Below, in pieces: positions 1 through 9,190 of a DNA stretch of 64,000 bases. How positions within the stretch are numbered: the stretch's first letter is position 1; the number at the start of each line of letters is the position of its first letter. A model generated the notes under the pieces. It ran no database searches and was not told where the DNA came from. It saw nothing but the letters and a program-made list of their open reading frames with translations. A program made the translations under genes and the position numbers. This DNA comes from Silvibacterium dinghuense (GTDB taxonomy: Bacteria; Acidobacteriota; Terriglobia; Terriglobales; Acidobacteriaceae), in assembly GCF_004123295.1 (NCBI RefSeq), contig NZ_SDMK01000003.1, positions 475,757 through 539,756 of the forward strand. Reading direction: 5' to 3'.

Positions 1-3000
1 ATCAGGTTCATATCCATATTCCACCAGCCAGGCCCACGCAGCATGTCATAGCTGGAGTTGCCCATGGCAGCGTAGGTGTTGCCGTCTGTGCTGGCATAGG
101 AACCAGGCGCGGAGAAGGCTGCAGGATTGAACCACTCTGCATTCGTCTTGTGCTTCGGATACAGCGGCACACCAGCCACACGATTCGCCCGGGTTGAAGT
201 GAGTCCAACCGTGTTGCTTGGGGTGTTCGCAGTCACAGTAAAGTAAGTGCCCTGCTGGAATGTACCCACGCCGGAATACTGCCATCCACTGATGATCGTA
301 TTCAGCACGCCGCGAGCATTGCCTGCGATCAGATGTCCGTGGCCGAAGGGCAATTCGTAGGTGTAATTCAGATTCAATACCTCCGGCACCGTGCCGCTGG
401 CCGGACCATAAGAATCGTTCACGTTGACGCCGGAGGGATTGAGCAGGTTCTCATTGCCCAGGATGCGAGTCCACTGATATTCCGCATTCACGCTCAGGCC
501 ATGGCTGTAACGTTTGTGCAGACCAACCTGAAGCGAATTCATGTCGGAGTGGAAGACAGGAATCGTGTTCAGCGTAATGGAAGAGAATGGCTGCACGTTA
601 TAGGTTTTCTGCGGTGAAGCATTGATCAGCGGATATTGCTGCACGTTCAGGTTGATGGTCGTGGTACCCGGACCCTGCACATTATTCTGCTTCAGATTGT
701 GCTGGCCGACGTAACCGACCCGCAGATCGAAGCCATCCCCAAGATCGCGCTCCACCGCCAGATTGTATTGCTCGGTGTAGGGCGTCTTGCTCTTGGCCTG
801 CGCGCCTACCGAGGGATTGGAGCTGTAAGCACCCGTCGAAGCGAAAGGATCGCTCATGGTGAAGTAGCCGCTCGAGGTCGCAGTGCTGCTGTTGGTATGC
901 GTAACCGTAGCGGTGAAGGGCAGGTTATCGATTTCCGTGTTCGTATACTGCGTTGGAACCAGGTTGTAATAGATACCGAATGCTCCGCGCACCACCGTCT
1001 TGGGCGTCGCTTCCCAGGCAAAGCCCAGGCGAGGCGCGAAGTCATTCTTCGGATGGCCGAGATAATCCCAGGGATTGCTGCTCATCTTCGCCTGAGCCGA
1101 TGTCTCGATCACGCCATAGGACTCAAGCGAGCTGACATAGCTGCTGACAGCGCTCGCAGGAATCGAATCTCCAAAAACAACCAGCTTGCCCTGCTCAGGA
1201 ATATAGAGTGAATTCCGTCCGTAGGGGTCCTTCTGGAACCACTGCAGGTCGTAGCGTAGACCGTAATTAAGAGTCAGCGTGGGGAGCGCTTTCCAATCGT
1301 CCTGAATGAAACCGGCATACTGGTTTTCTTTTTCACGGATGTTATAGCTGGCCGGATTGCCGTTGACAGTCTTATCTGGCACGCCGAGGAGGAAGTCGGC
1401 AAAGGGCACGCCGGAGTAGGTCGTCGTATTGCCGAAGTCGAAGGAGCCGTTCGAAACGATGCTGCCGGAGTAGTAGTTGCTCCATACCCACGAGAAGCCC
1501 GTCTTGATGGTGTGCTTCGAGAAGACCTTGGTGAGTGTCGGCTGGAACTCGATATCCTGCTCCAGGCCAGCATGTCCACCACCGGAGTCGCCGGTGCTGG
1601 TGAGGTTCTTGATGGCAATCGTCGGTGCGCCGCCGTATTCAATGGAGCCCAGACCGGAAATAAAAGATCCGAAGTTGACGTCATTGACGTGCGGCTGACG
1701 AACGATGATCAGGTGCAGATACGAGGCAGGCACATCGAGCACCAGGGTCGGCGAGAAGGTGTGCGTCCAGCCCAGGATAGTGTCGGCATTGTGCTCGCCA
1801 TCGGCGCTGTAACCACCCTGCAGGCTGTCCGTCCAGCTGGCGGGATACGGGCCGTAGAAGGCGCGCATGAACGTGCCACGTAGCTGGTCCTTCTCAGAGA
1901 GCTTGTGATCGAGACGCAGAGAGAAACGCTGCGCCTTCTGCGTGTAGTCGATCAGCTCATACGTGTTGGTCGTATCGCAGCCCGAGGTGGTAGGCGTCGG
2001 ATAGAGCAGCTTCAGCAGCTTTAGAGACACCTGGTTGATATCGCTCGAAGGAATCTTGTTTCCGTTGGCCGTGTAATAGTCGGTGCCCGTCATCGGATTG
2101 ACGATATGAACGCTGGTGCCGGTGCTGTTGCAGGCGCCGCCGGCCAGAAATTCGCTGAAGTCGCCGTTGCGCTCATCCTCTGTAGGCTGGATCGTGTTTG
2201 CGCTGGAAGAAAAGGTGTAGGCATAGCGCTCGTAGGCGGCAAAGAAGAAGGACCGGTCGCGGCCATCATAAAGATGCGGGATAAAGATCGGCCCGGAGAA
2301 GTTGCCACCGTATTCATTGCGCTCATAAGGAGGACGAGCCGAGGTCTTTTCCGGCGTCACAAACGAATAGGTCTTGGCACTCGTTCCCTTCGAGCGGTTG
2401 AACTCCAGCAGCTCGCCGTGAATGCGATTGGCGCCGCCCTTGGTGGCAACGATGATCTGCCCGGCCTGCCCGAATTCCGCGGGCGCGCCGTTGGTGATGA
2501 GCTTGAATTCCTGCAACGCATCGATGGAGGGGATTTCAGCCTCGGAACGCTGCAGCGAAACTTCTTCGTTGATCGTGCCGTCGAGCGTGGTCGCCATGCC
2601 GCCATAGGAGTTACGGCGTCCTGTGCCCAGCGAGAGCGTCACGCCCGTGGCCGGAACCGTATCCTGTGCCGTCGAGAGGTTCTGCACGCCCGGAGCCAGG
2701 ATCATCAGTCCGAGCACACTTAACCGGCCATTGAGTGGCGTGTTCTGGATGTTATTGCTGTCCAGCGTCAAGCCAATCGAGGACTGCTCGCTCTGGAGCA
2801 GTGGCGTCTCAGCCGTCACGATGACCTTTTCCTGGGCGCCACCCACCTTCAAAGAAGGATTGACCTCCAGCGCCTGATCGATCGAGAGCACCAGATTGTT
2901 CTCATCGAAGCCCTGAAAACCGGGAGCCTCGACATGGACGAGATAATGCCCAGGCCGCAGATCCGCCACCCGGTAATTTCCCGTTGAAGACGAGGTGATG

Positions 3001-3218
3001 ACATGCTGCGCGTTCGTCTCCAGATCGGTCACGGTTACCGTCGCACCCACCACCGGCGCACCACTCGGATCGGTCACTACGCCGCCGATTGTTCCAGTCA
3101 CGCCCTGTCCAAAGGCGCGCGACCCCATGCAAATTGCCGCCAGAGCAAGCAGTGCTGCGCAGTGCATAGGCGCAGATCGATGCCCTCGGAGGCGTAGCCT
3201 CTTCCCAAGAGTGTTCAT
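1..3218 (-). CDS. TonB-dependent receptor, Oar-like (3' end outside window)
   Basis: Outer-membrane receptor for energised uptake of a large ligand; substrate unknown. About 1072 residues are visible and the gene runs off the left edge. Residues 1-38 read as a signal peptide ending in AFG-Q. Residues about 39-128 form a carboxypeptidase-regulatory-like beta-sandwich (GGVVTDPSGAPVVGATVTV). A TonB plug follows (TLDGTINEEVS near residue 200), then a long aromatic-rich region of beta-barrel type. The ATG at 3218 is preceded by GGGAGA at a good distance. The family is greatly expanded in Acidobacteriota and usually tied to polymer or siderophore uptake, but no substrate can be read here. The membrane regulator just upstream on the same strand is a plausible partner (inference). 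Confidence 0.9.
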   Translation of the reverse strand, partial: MNTLGKRLRLRGHRSAPMHCAALLALAAICMGSRAFGQGVTGTIGGVVTDPSGAPVVGATVTVTDLETNAQHVITSSSTGNYRVADLRPGHYLVHVEAPGFQGFDENNLVLSIDQALEVNPSLKVGGAQEKVIVTAETPLLQSEQSSIGLTLDSNNIQNTPLNGRLSVLGLMILAPGVQNLSTAQDTVPATGVTLSLGTGRRNSYGGMATTLDGTINEEVSLQRSEAEIPSIDALQEFKLITNGAPAEFGQAGQIIVATKGGANRIHGELLEFNRSKGTSAKTYSFVTPEKTSARPPYERNEYGGNFSGPIFIPHLYDGRDRSFFFAAYERYAYTFSSSANTIQPTEDERNGDFSEFLAGGACNSTGTSVHIVNPMTGTDYYTANGNKIPSSDINQVSLKLLKLLYPTPTTSGCDTTNTYELIDYTQKAQRFSLRLDHKLSEKDQLRGTFMRAFYGPYPASWTDSLQGGYSADGEHNADTILGWTHTFSPTLVLDVPASYLHLIIVRQPHVNDVNFGSFISGLGSIEYGGAPTIAIKNLTSTGDSGGGHAGLEQDIEFQPTLTKVFSKHTIKTGFSWVWSNYYSGSIVSNGSFDFGNTTTYSGVPFADFLLGVPDKTVNGNPASYNIREKENQYAGFIQDDWKALPTLTLNYGLRYDLQWFQKDPYGRNSLYIPEQGKLVVFGDSIPASAVSSYVSSLESYGVIETSAQAKMSSNPWDYLGHPKNDFAPRLGFAWEATPKTVVRGAFGIYYNLVPTQYTNTEIDNLPFTATVTHTNSSTATSSGYFTMSDPFASTGAYSSNPSVGAQAKSKTPYTEQYNLAVERDLGDGFDLRVGYVGQHNLKQNNVQGPGTTTINLNVQQYPLINASPQKTYNVQPFSSITLNTIPVFHSDMNSLQVGLHKRYSHGLSVNAEYQWTRILGNENLLNPSGVNVNDSYGPASGTVPEVLNLNYTYELPFGHGHLIAGNARGVLNTIISGWQYSGVGTFQQGTYFTVTANTPSNTVGLTSTRANRVAGVPLYPKHKTNAEWFNPAAFSAPGSYASTDGNTYAAMGNSSYDMLRGPGWWNMDMNL

Positions 3219-3309
3219 TGTTTCTCCCTTACAGTCTTCCGCGCGCCATCCTCGATCGGGAGGTGCGGATGCCCTCAACCTAGCAAGGTAAAAATGCTGG
3301 AGGCAGGTA

Positions 3310-3336
3310 CTTTCACGGTCACTCTCACTGTGAAAG
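3310..3336. promoter_or_regulatory. Inverted repeat CTTTCAC-N13-GTGAAAG upstream of the receptor
   Basis: A 7-bp inverted repeat with a 13-nt spacer lies about 90 bp upstream of the receptor start, in the 183-bp gap below the regulator gene. Its half-site resembles the TTTCACCGT repeat upstream of the regulator itself (4846-4875). An operator function is inferred from position only. Confidence 0.25.
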
Positions 3337-3401
3337 CGGCCTGATGCGCGGAGAGATTGCAGGAGTGTAAATACAGGGTTTCAGTAGGGTTACAACGAGG
3401 C

Positions 3402-4736
3402 TTAGAGCTGGTGATAGCAGAGCACACTGCTCTCGTGCGGATCGCCGCGAAGGTTCCTGGTAGAGATCAGAATCTCGAAGTGAGGTATCCCCTGCTTGCT
3501 GGAAATACGCTCCAGCAGGCTCGAAAATCCATGGCTGAAGAGAAACTCCGTGGCCGCTTCGGTTCCAGCTCGGCTCGTCCCGCCTACCAGCAAAGAGGAG
3601 CCTTGCCCATCCAGGCCGGGGAGATAGGCCACGATGCCATAAGCCTCATGCTCGGATTCGCCGCCTACTTCGAAGTAGCGCGCCTGCTCTCCCGTCTTCG
3701 GCTTGCGGTTCAGGATCACATTCCGGTGAGAGCTCTGGTCGTAATCGACGACGAAATCCATATACGGCGCATAGAGATCGACCCACGGATTCGATCTGGG
3801 CCCGCCGATCAGGACCGAATTCGATTCCCCGAGTTCCTTCAGATTCAAATCCCGCGCAAAGCGGATATGCGCCTGCGTGTGCCGCGCGCCGGCAAGCTGT
3901 CCCAGATTCCAGGCCAGGTTTAGATCAGCCATATTCGTATATCGGCCGAAGGCGATGCTGCGCTTCACTTCGTCCATATCCGGAGGCGCATAGCCATCCT
4001 TGTCTCCGGTGTCCTTGCCGTTTAAATACCGGTGACTCATGTAGTCATCGAGCGCCACACGCTTATCATCGATCTTTTCCAGCAGCACCAGACTGCTGTC
4101 CGAGGGCACGATGATGACCTCGCGCTTCGTACTCAGCAGCGAGTCCCAGAAAATGGCTTCCTTCGTCTCCCGTGTATGGGTCCAGTATCGAAATCCCTGA
4201 TAACCCAGGAATGCGATCAAAGCCAGAATCCAGACAAGCGCTCCCCCGAGCATCAGGCGAGACGCCTGAAAGCCCCAGGACCACCGGCGTTGCGGGAGCG
4301 CAAGCGATTCCACCTGTGATTTGTCGGAGGAAGACGCACGCAGGCCTGTTTCGGAGCCAGCCCCAACACGCAGCAGCTCCTCTGCGGATTCGCTTTCTGC
4401 ACTTCCCTGCGGATAAGGGTCGAAGTGCGGCACATAAGAGCCCTTGGGAACAGACAGCACAAAGGGCTCGTCCTTGCCTTCGGTGGCAAAGTACTCTTCC
4501 AGCCGCTGCCGAAGCTGGCGAGCCTGGGAACGCACGATGCTGTCGTCGCCGACGTGATAACCTTCAGGCCGTCCGAAGACATGCACGCCCACGCGCTGCT
4601 CATTCAAGCGGTTGGCCAGCCCAAGGCGCTCCTGTTCACAGATAAAGCGCAGAAATGCCGACAGCCTGGGGGCACGACGGAATTGATCGGAAGCTAAAAC
4701 GCGCTCCATCAACTCTCGTCGCCGCTCCACATCCAT
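3402..4736 (-). CDS. Single-pass membrane protein with N-terminal winged-helix-like domain, putative regulator
   Basis: Function not firmly recognised. From the ATG used here the protein has 444 residues. The first ~105 (ERRRELMERVLASDQFRRAP through FVLSVPKGSYVPHF) resemble the DNA-binding-like domain found at the N-terminus of many acidobacterial adenylate-cyclase/TPR and TolB-like proteins. An acidic linker follows, then one membrane helix at about residues 160-181 (LMLGGALVWILALIAFLGY) and a ~260-residue C-terminal domain predicted outside the cytoplasm. That is a ToxR-like one-component layout. A GTG at 4772 would add 12 residues; neither start has a strong Shine-Dalgarno. The TonB receptor follows on the same strand after 183 bp, so a sensing role for that locus is plausible but unproven. 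Confidence 0.6.
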   Translation of the reverse strand: MDVERRRELMERVLASDQFRRAPRLSAFLRFICEQERLGLANRLNEQRVGVHVFGRPEGYHVGDDSIVRSQARQLRQRLEEYFATEGKDEPFVLSVPKGSYVPHFDPYPQGSAESESAEELLRVGAGSETGLRASSSDKSQVESLALPQRRWSWGFQASRLMLGGALVWILALIAFLGYQGFRYWTHTRETKEAIFWDSLLSTKREVIIVPSDSSLVLLEKIDDKRVALDDYMSHRYLNGKDTGDKDGYAPPDMDEVKRSIAFGRYTNMADLNLAWNLGQLAGARHTQAHIRFARDLNLKELGESNSVLIGGPRSNPWVDLYAPYMDFVVDYDQSSHRNVILNRKPKTGEQARYFEVGGESEHEAYGIVAYLPGLDGQGSSLLVGGTSRAGTEAATEFLFSHGFSSLLERISSKQGIPHFEILISTRNLRGDPHESSVLCYHQL

Positions 4737-5112
4737 CGCTTCGCTGCGTCCTATTGTCTGTGTTGTGGCCACGGGGAATTCACTTTTATCTTATCGATTC
4801 CTGCGGGAATCCCTTGGCCACTGCTTGTAAACAATCCGAAAAAAATCACCGTGAAGCAAAGCCGCTCCACGGTGAAATCATCTGTATCGCAAGGCTTCCG
4901 GACTTGTCCGTCTGGCAGACACTGTCTTGCACAACACCTCTATATAGAAGGAATGCTTAACGTGTATCTCCGTCGTCCTCGCCGCAAAAACACAACTGCC
5001 AGCTCACTCTACGAGAGAGCACAACAGAGGACAGCCGCTGAATAGCCTGAACGCTGGACGTGGAAAATGTACGGTGTGATTGGCTACGAAGGGTGATTCG
5101 GACAGACGTGCT
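4737..5112. other. Intergenic region with inverted repeat TCACCGT-N16-ACGGTGA
   Basis: No convincing gene. The region carries a 7-bp inverted repeat at 4846-4852/4869-4875 just upstream of the membrane regulator, a possible autoregulatory operator. Small open frames here lack ribosome-binding sites and recognisable sequence. Confidence 0.4.
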
Positions 5113-5187
5113 TGGAGGCGCGGGTCGGAATCGAACCGACGCATAAAGGTTTTGCAGACCTCTCCCTTACCACTTGGGTACCGCGCC
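5113..5187 (-). tRNA. tRNA-Cys (GCA), first copy
   Basis: Cloverleaf readable on the minus strand. The acceptor GGCGCGG pairs with CCGCGCC, the discriminator is U, and CCA is encoded. The anticodon loop is CTGCAAA (GCA), and the T-arm is GTCGG-TTCGATT-CCGAC. U73 and the 3-bp D-stem agree with bacterial tRNA-Cys. Its body differs clearly from the second tRNA-Cys at 11866. Confidence 0.95.
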
Positions 5188-5280
5188 CTGTAGCGGCAGA
5201 AAGCGCCTGCGGCTTAAACCCCGCGGCGCTCATGAAGCCAACACAGCGTTTACCCGGGGTGGGACAACGGTCTGGCTGAC

Positions 5281-5355
5281 TGGAGCGGGAGACGGGACTT
5301 GAACCCGCGACCCTCGCCTTGGCAAGGCGATGCTCTACCACTGAGCTACTCCCGC
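5281..5355 (-). tRNA. tRNA-Gly (GCC)
   Basis: Minus-strand cloverleaf with acceptor GCGGGAG/CTCCCGC, encoded CCA, anticodon loop TTGCCAA (GCC) and T-loop TTCAAGT. It lies 93 bp from the tRNA-Cys gene on the same strand, and the two are probably co-transcribed, Gly first. Confidence 0.95.
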
Positions 5356-5437
5356 TTGGTACTTTTTAAGTATCCCATGAGCAGGGCTTAAGGTCAACGC
5401 CATCAGCCCTGTGGGAAATCCGCATCCGCTGTGGGAA

Positions 5438-6151
5438 TTACAACGCGGAATGGATCACCCGTCCCGCACCCGCTTCGACACCCGTGATCCGGCCATCCCG
5501 CATGTGCAGAATGCGGTCGGCAATCGAGGCGGCTTCCGGATTATGCGTAATCATCAGCACCGTCTGCTTATAGTCGCGGTTGGAACGCTGCAGCATCTCC
5601 AGCACCGCGTCGGAGCTGGCCGTATCCAGATTCCCCGTCGGCTCGTCGGCCAGAATAATCGCCGGCTGCGTGACCAGCGCCCGTGCAATCGCAACACGCT
5701 GCTGCTGTCCGCCGGAGAGCTCCGAGGGCCTGTGATCCAGGCGATCGCTGATGCCCAGCATGTCCGTCAGATTGCGCAGATGCGCTTCATCCAGAGGCTC
5801 CGTACGCCCCGAGATACTGTAGGCAATATCGATATTCTGTCGCGCGGTCAACGTCGGCAGCAGATTGAACTTCTGGAAAACAAAGCCGATCTTCGATTTG
5901 CGCATCTTGGTTCGCTCGGCGTCGTTCAAGGTAGCAAAATCCACGCCGTCGATGACGATCCGTCCGCTGGTCGCCTGCGTCAGGCCGCCAAGCAGATAGA
6001 ACAGCGTCGATTTGCCGCTGCCTGAAGGACCCACGATGCTGACAAACTCGCCCCGCTCTACCGTGAACGACGCGCTCTGCAGCGCCTTCACTTCCACCTT
6101 GCCGGAGCGATAGACCTTTTCCAGTTGTTCCGCTTGAATAATCGGCTGCAC
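5438..6151 (-). CDS. ABC transporter ATP-binding protein, LolD/MacB type
   Basis: Cytoplasmic ATPase of 237 residues, the family's usual length. Walker A GPSGSGKS is at 41-48, the Q-loop VFQ at 91-93, signature LSGGQ at 145-149, Walker [13 protein letters not shown] at 165-176 and the switch His at 203. The EPTGNLD sequence and overall pattern match the LolD/MacB/FtsE branch, which drives lipoprotein release or mechanotransmission by a partner permease. No permease gene is adjacent, so substrate and partner are unknown. The receiver-domain gene ends only 21 bp upstream on the same strand, so the two are likely co-transcribed. Confidence 0.88.
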   Translation of the reverse strand: MQPIIQAEQLEKVYRSGKVEVKALQSASFTVERGEFVSIVGPSGSGKSTLFYLLGGLTQATSGRIVIDGVDFATLNDAERTKMRKSKIGFVFQKFNLLPTLTARQNIDIAYSISGRTEPLDEAHLRNLTDMLGISDRLDHRPSELSGGQQQRVAIARALVTQPAIILADEPTGNLDTASSDAVLEMLQRSNRDYKQTVLMITHNPEAASIADRILHMRDGRITGVEAGAGRVIHSAL

Positions 6152-6172
6152 CCGCTTATTGTACCCGTCCGA

Positions 6173-6637
6173 CTAGGAAGCCACGGCCGTGCGCAGATCG
6201 GTAAACAGCGGCTCGGCGCCCATCGGCGTCTTGCGCATCGCCGGCACACGAGGCACGCTCGTCTTCTTCGGCCCGCGCTTGCGCGCAATCATCATGCGGA
6301 TGCGCTCGAGCATCTCGGCCGGAGCGCTGGCGCCCTTGGGCAGAAAGGCATCGGCCGCGCTGGCGCGATCGAAGGCCTTTACTGTGCCGCTCACCAGCAT
6401 CATCGGAATCTCAGGCGTCATCTCCTTCATCCGGCGCACCATCTCATTGCCGTCCATCTGCGGCATCAGCAGATCGCTCACCACCAGGTCGATCCCACCC
6501 TGCGCGAAGACCTCCAGCGCGTCATAGGACGTTGTCGCCGCCAGCACGCGATAGCCGCGCGTCTCCAGCAAAAACTTCCGCACGGCCAGTGCCTGTTCGT
6601 TGTGGTCTACGCAAAGGATCGTCTTCTTCGGTCGCAT
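6173..6637 (-). CDS. Stand-alone response-regulator receiver domain protein
   Basis: A 154-residue CheY-like receiver with no DNA-binding output domain. D55 (VVSDLLMPQMDG) is the expected phospho-acceptor, with S84 (LVSGT) and K101 (LPKG) in the usual places. The acidic pair is D11-H12 rather than D-D or D-E, which may alter Mg binding. About 40 basic C-terminal residues follow the domain. The start at 6637 is chosen for the AAGGA 5' of it and because the protein then opens with MRPKKTILCVD. No histidine kinase is nearby. Confidence 0.85.
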   Translation of the reverse strand: MRPKKTILCVDHNEQALAVRKFLLETRGYRVLAATTSYDALEVFAQGGIDLVVSDLLMPQMDGNEMVRRMKEMTPEIPMMLVSGTVKAFDRASAADAFLPKGASAPAEMLERIRMMIARKRGPKKTSVPRVPAMRKTPMGAEPLFTDLRTAVAS

Positions 6638-7161
6638 CGTTGTCCTTGCTGCCTTGCTGCCTCGCAAAGCCCGTCAGTCTGCGGACACACGTCGAGCGTG
6701 CGAATCCCGCAATGGGTTCCGTTGGCCGCTTCCATGTCGTTAGAAAAAACAGGGCTCCTGCCGCATTGCTTGCGGGCAAAAACGCAAAAGAGCGTTCTGC
6801 CCGTGCGCACACGGGGCCGCTGTCCCTCATCCTCAGGATGCGGAGAGCATAGGACGGCTACACGCCGTGCACACATTCCCGCTGCTTGCGCCTTCTCGGA
6901 ATACTCTCCGGAACATGGCAGCCAGCGTATGTGCGCGTGTGTCACGCGTCCTTTGCTCAGGTTCAGTTTTCAGTCAATCGGCGAAAGTTGCGCCCCGCTT
7001 TTCCCGGAACGCTTGCCAAGATTACGAAGCTCGCCGCCCCTCCGCAATAGGGAACAACAGGCGAAGAAAACATGATTTCCGCTGTGGAATACGGGTCCCA
7101 ATTTCCTTACTGCTGTGAATACAGGAGTTGCGCTGTTCATCTCTTGTTGAAACTGTGTGAA
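6638..7161. other. 524-bp intergenic region without a supportable gene
   Basis: Open frames here have no family resemblance or ribosome-binding site. Near the PhzF-gene end, GCTGTGGAATACGGG and GCTGTGAATACAGG form an approximate direct repeat (about 7080-7126). No promoter or RNA gene is convincing. Confidence 0.4.
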
Positions 7162-8109
7162 TCAATCAAGGAAAAAGCGTCCCTCTGCCACAAGAACAGT
7201 GCTGCCACCCACCCGCACTTCACTCACAGTGGCATCATTTCGTTGAAAAGAGCTGTAGATATCGCTTGGCCGCCGCATCTCGATGCCCTGCCGGAGATGC
7301 AGCTCTGCGCCCTCCGCCAGCACGCCCCGCGCGGCCAGGTAGGCAGTGGCACAGCCAGCAGCCGAGCCTGTCGCCGGATCTTCGCCGTTATAAAACTGCA
7401 TCCGCGAGCGCCAGGCATGCGCACCCTCTTCTGCAATCACATAAAAGAACTTCGCATGCGGCCCATCGGCATCTTCCGCTGCAACGCGGGCCAGGTATTC
7501 ATTCGCACGATGCCCATCCACACGCAGCCGCGTGAGCGCCTCCACGGAGCGCAGCGGCACTACACAGAACGGCAGCCCCGTCGACACTGTCTGCGGCAGC
7601 AGCTCGGCATGCAGATCCTCTACGGCCAACCCCAGAAGTGGAGCAAGCTCTTCCGGCTTATGCGTACGCCCAAAGACAGGCCTGGGCTGCGTCATGACAC
7701 CGCGCTCGATTCCGCCGGAACGATGAAATGCAACTGGCACGCGTCCCGCCTTCAGATCGAGCACCACGCGCTCCGCATTGGCCCACTCCGGAAACAGCGC
7801 CCGGATCACCGTCGCCGTACCCAGCGTGGGATGCCCCGCAAAGGGCAGCTCTTCCTCCGTGGTAAAAATGCGAACCAGGACACCGCGTTCGCGCTCCACC
7901 GAGGCGTCGCGCCGCACGATGAAGGTGGTTTCGGAAAGGTTTGTCTCCCGCGCCAGGGCCTGCATCTCGTCCGTGCTTAACCCGCCCGCGTCCACAAACA
8001 CAGCCAGCTGATTCCCCGCCAGCCGGTGCGTCGTGAATACATCGCACAGCTGATAGGCAAAGGCTCTGCGCCTCAACGCAGAGCCTGAAGAATGGTTCTC
8101 TGGATTCAA
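7162..8109 (-). CDS. PhzF-family isomerase/epimerase
   Basis: A 315-residue protein with the diaminopimelate-epimerase-like fold of PhzF, a typical length. The motif GNQLAVF is followed by NLSETTF, whose E60 matches the catalytic acid of PhzF. EEELPFAGHPTLGTA and the late DPATGSAAG loop are also characteristic. PhzF itself isomerises trans-2,3-dihydro-3-hydroxyanthranilate; no other phenazine gene is present, so the substrate here is probably different and unknown. It is the last of a minus-strand run that begins with the SPFH gene at 10576, with a 58-bp gap to the upstream gene. Confidence 0.85.
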   Translation of the reverse strand: MNPENHSSGSALRRRAFAYQLCDVFTTHRLAGNQLAVFVDAGGLSTDEMQALARETNLSETTFIVRRDASVERERGVLVRIFTTEEELPFAGHPTLGTATVIRALFPEWANAERVVLDLKAGRVPVAFHRSGGIERGVMTQPRPVFGRTHKPEELAPLLGLAVEDLHAELLPQTVSTGLPFCVVPLRSVEALTRLRVDGHRANEYLARVAAEDADGPHAKFFYVIAEEGAHAWRSRMQFYNGEDPATGSAAGCATAYLAARGVLAEGAELHLRQGIEMRRPSDIYSSFQRNDATVSEVRVGGSTVLVAEGRFFLD

Positions 8110-8167
8110 GTCTCACCGCGCCTCACCCGCGTGATCTTATGATCGCCGATGCAGCGGCCGACGCCTG

Positions 8168-9112
8168 CTATTTTTCGATCCTGACCGATGCTCCGACAGC
8201 TTCCAGTCGCTCGGCGAAGCGTTCCGCCTCGGCGCGGGAAAGCCCGTCGTCGGCCAGCAGCTCAAAACCGGGCCTGCCCAGCTTCGCGATCTCCTCGTCT
8301 TCAATATCCGGCCACAGCTCCCGAATCACTTCCAGCACCCTGGCCTTGGAAAAGCCGGTGTTCGTCACCATCACCCTGTACTCGTCGCTGCCTGGCGCAA
8401 CATTCTCATCGGATGACTCCGTCGCTGGCGTCGCGAACGGAGAGGACGCACTCTTGGCAAAGGCACTGCCTTCTGAAAAGGGATTCCCGGCGGCAGCTTT
8501 CCCCTCTTGATTTCCAGATATCGCCTGATCGAGCGCCTTGCTGATCGAGGCTGCCGACGCAGCGAGGTCCGGTCGCTGGCTCAGCGCCTGGCGCACCGCG
8601 TCCTGGATCCCCGGATTGTTCTTCAGCCACTCCGCGCCCTGCTCCGTGCCATTGACCGTAACGGTCACGGTGCGGCGCGTGCCCGGTTGCTGCACATTGT
8701 CGGTCCCCAGCAGCGCATCCAGCTCCGCTTGTATCTCCTCTTCTGAAGGCTCCTCATCCGAGGGCACCTCATCGAAGGGCAGTGCCGTGTCCGCATCTGC
8801 GATGCGCACGCGCGCGCCGGACTCTTCAAGAGCCGCGCGCAGCGCCACCGCCTGGGGACTCGCGCCATCGCTCATAAGCATCGCCGGCACATTCTCCACC
8901 AGGTTCTTTGCATCGGCCAGGCCCAGATTCAGCGCCTTCAGCAGCACCTTGATCGTCCTGATCTTGTTGGGTCCGCAGTCCAGCAGCACCAGCGATCCCG
9001 GCACAATCGGAGCACGCGGAGCCGAGATGGCCGCGGCGTTCTTCTTCCTGCCGGACCGCGTGGCCAGCACAATCAGCAGGATCACCGCAATGATGACCAG
9101 ATAGTGAAGCAT
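8168..9112 (-). CDS. Membrane-anchored protein with two L7/L12 C-terminal-like domains
   Basis: Not a known named gene. The 314-residue protein starts with a membrane helix (LHYLVIIAVILLIVLA, residues 2-17). Residues about 40-105 (GPNKIRTIKVLLKALNLGLADAKNLVENVP...ALEESGARVRI) follow the ribosomal L7/L12 C-terminal domain closely, including the GLGLADAKNLVE helix. An acidic linker follows. Residues about 245-314 (TGFSKARVLEVIREL...RFAERLEAVGASVRIEK) look like a second, diverged copy. Start 9112 (ATG) has AAAGGTGG upstream; a GTG at 9136 is the alternative. It is probably co-transcribed with the coiled-coil and SPFH genes. The role is unknown; ribosomal L12 uses this domain to contact GTPase factors. 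Confidence 0.6.
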   Translation of the reverse strand: MLHYLVIIAVILLIVLATRSGRKKNAAAISAPRAPIVPGSLVLLDCGPNKIRTIKVLLKALNLGLADAKNLVENVPAMLMSDGASPQAVALRAALEESGARVRIADADTALPFDEVPSDEEPSEEEIQAELDALLGTDNVQQPGTRRTVTVTVNGTEQGAEWLKNNPGIQDAVRQALSQRPDLAASAASISKALDQAISGNQEGKAAAGNPFSEGSAFAKSASSPFATPATESSDENVAPGSDEYRVMVTNTGFSKARVLEVIRELWPDIEDEEIAKLGRPGFELLADDGLSRAEAERFAERLEAVGASVRIEK

Positions 9113-9190
9113 CTCCGTGATACCACCTTTCTTCACTTACAAAATCACTTACCGGTACTGAGCAAAAACCAGCCCCTGCAAAGCTTCGGA

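Noticed and set aside
5084..5341. 85-codon open frame covering the two tRNA genes
   Set aside because: Its apparent protein is a translation of the tRNA-Gly and tRNA-Cys complements.
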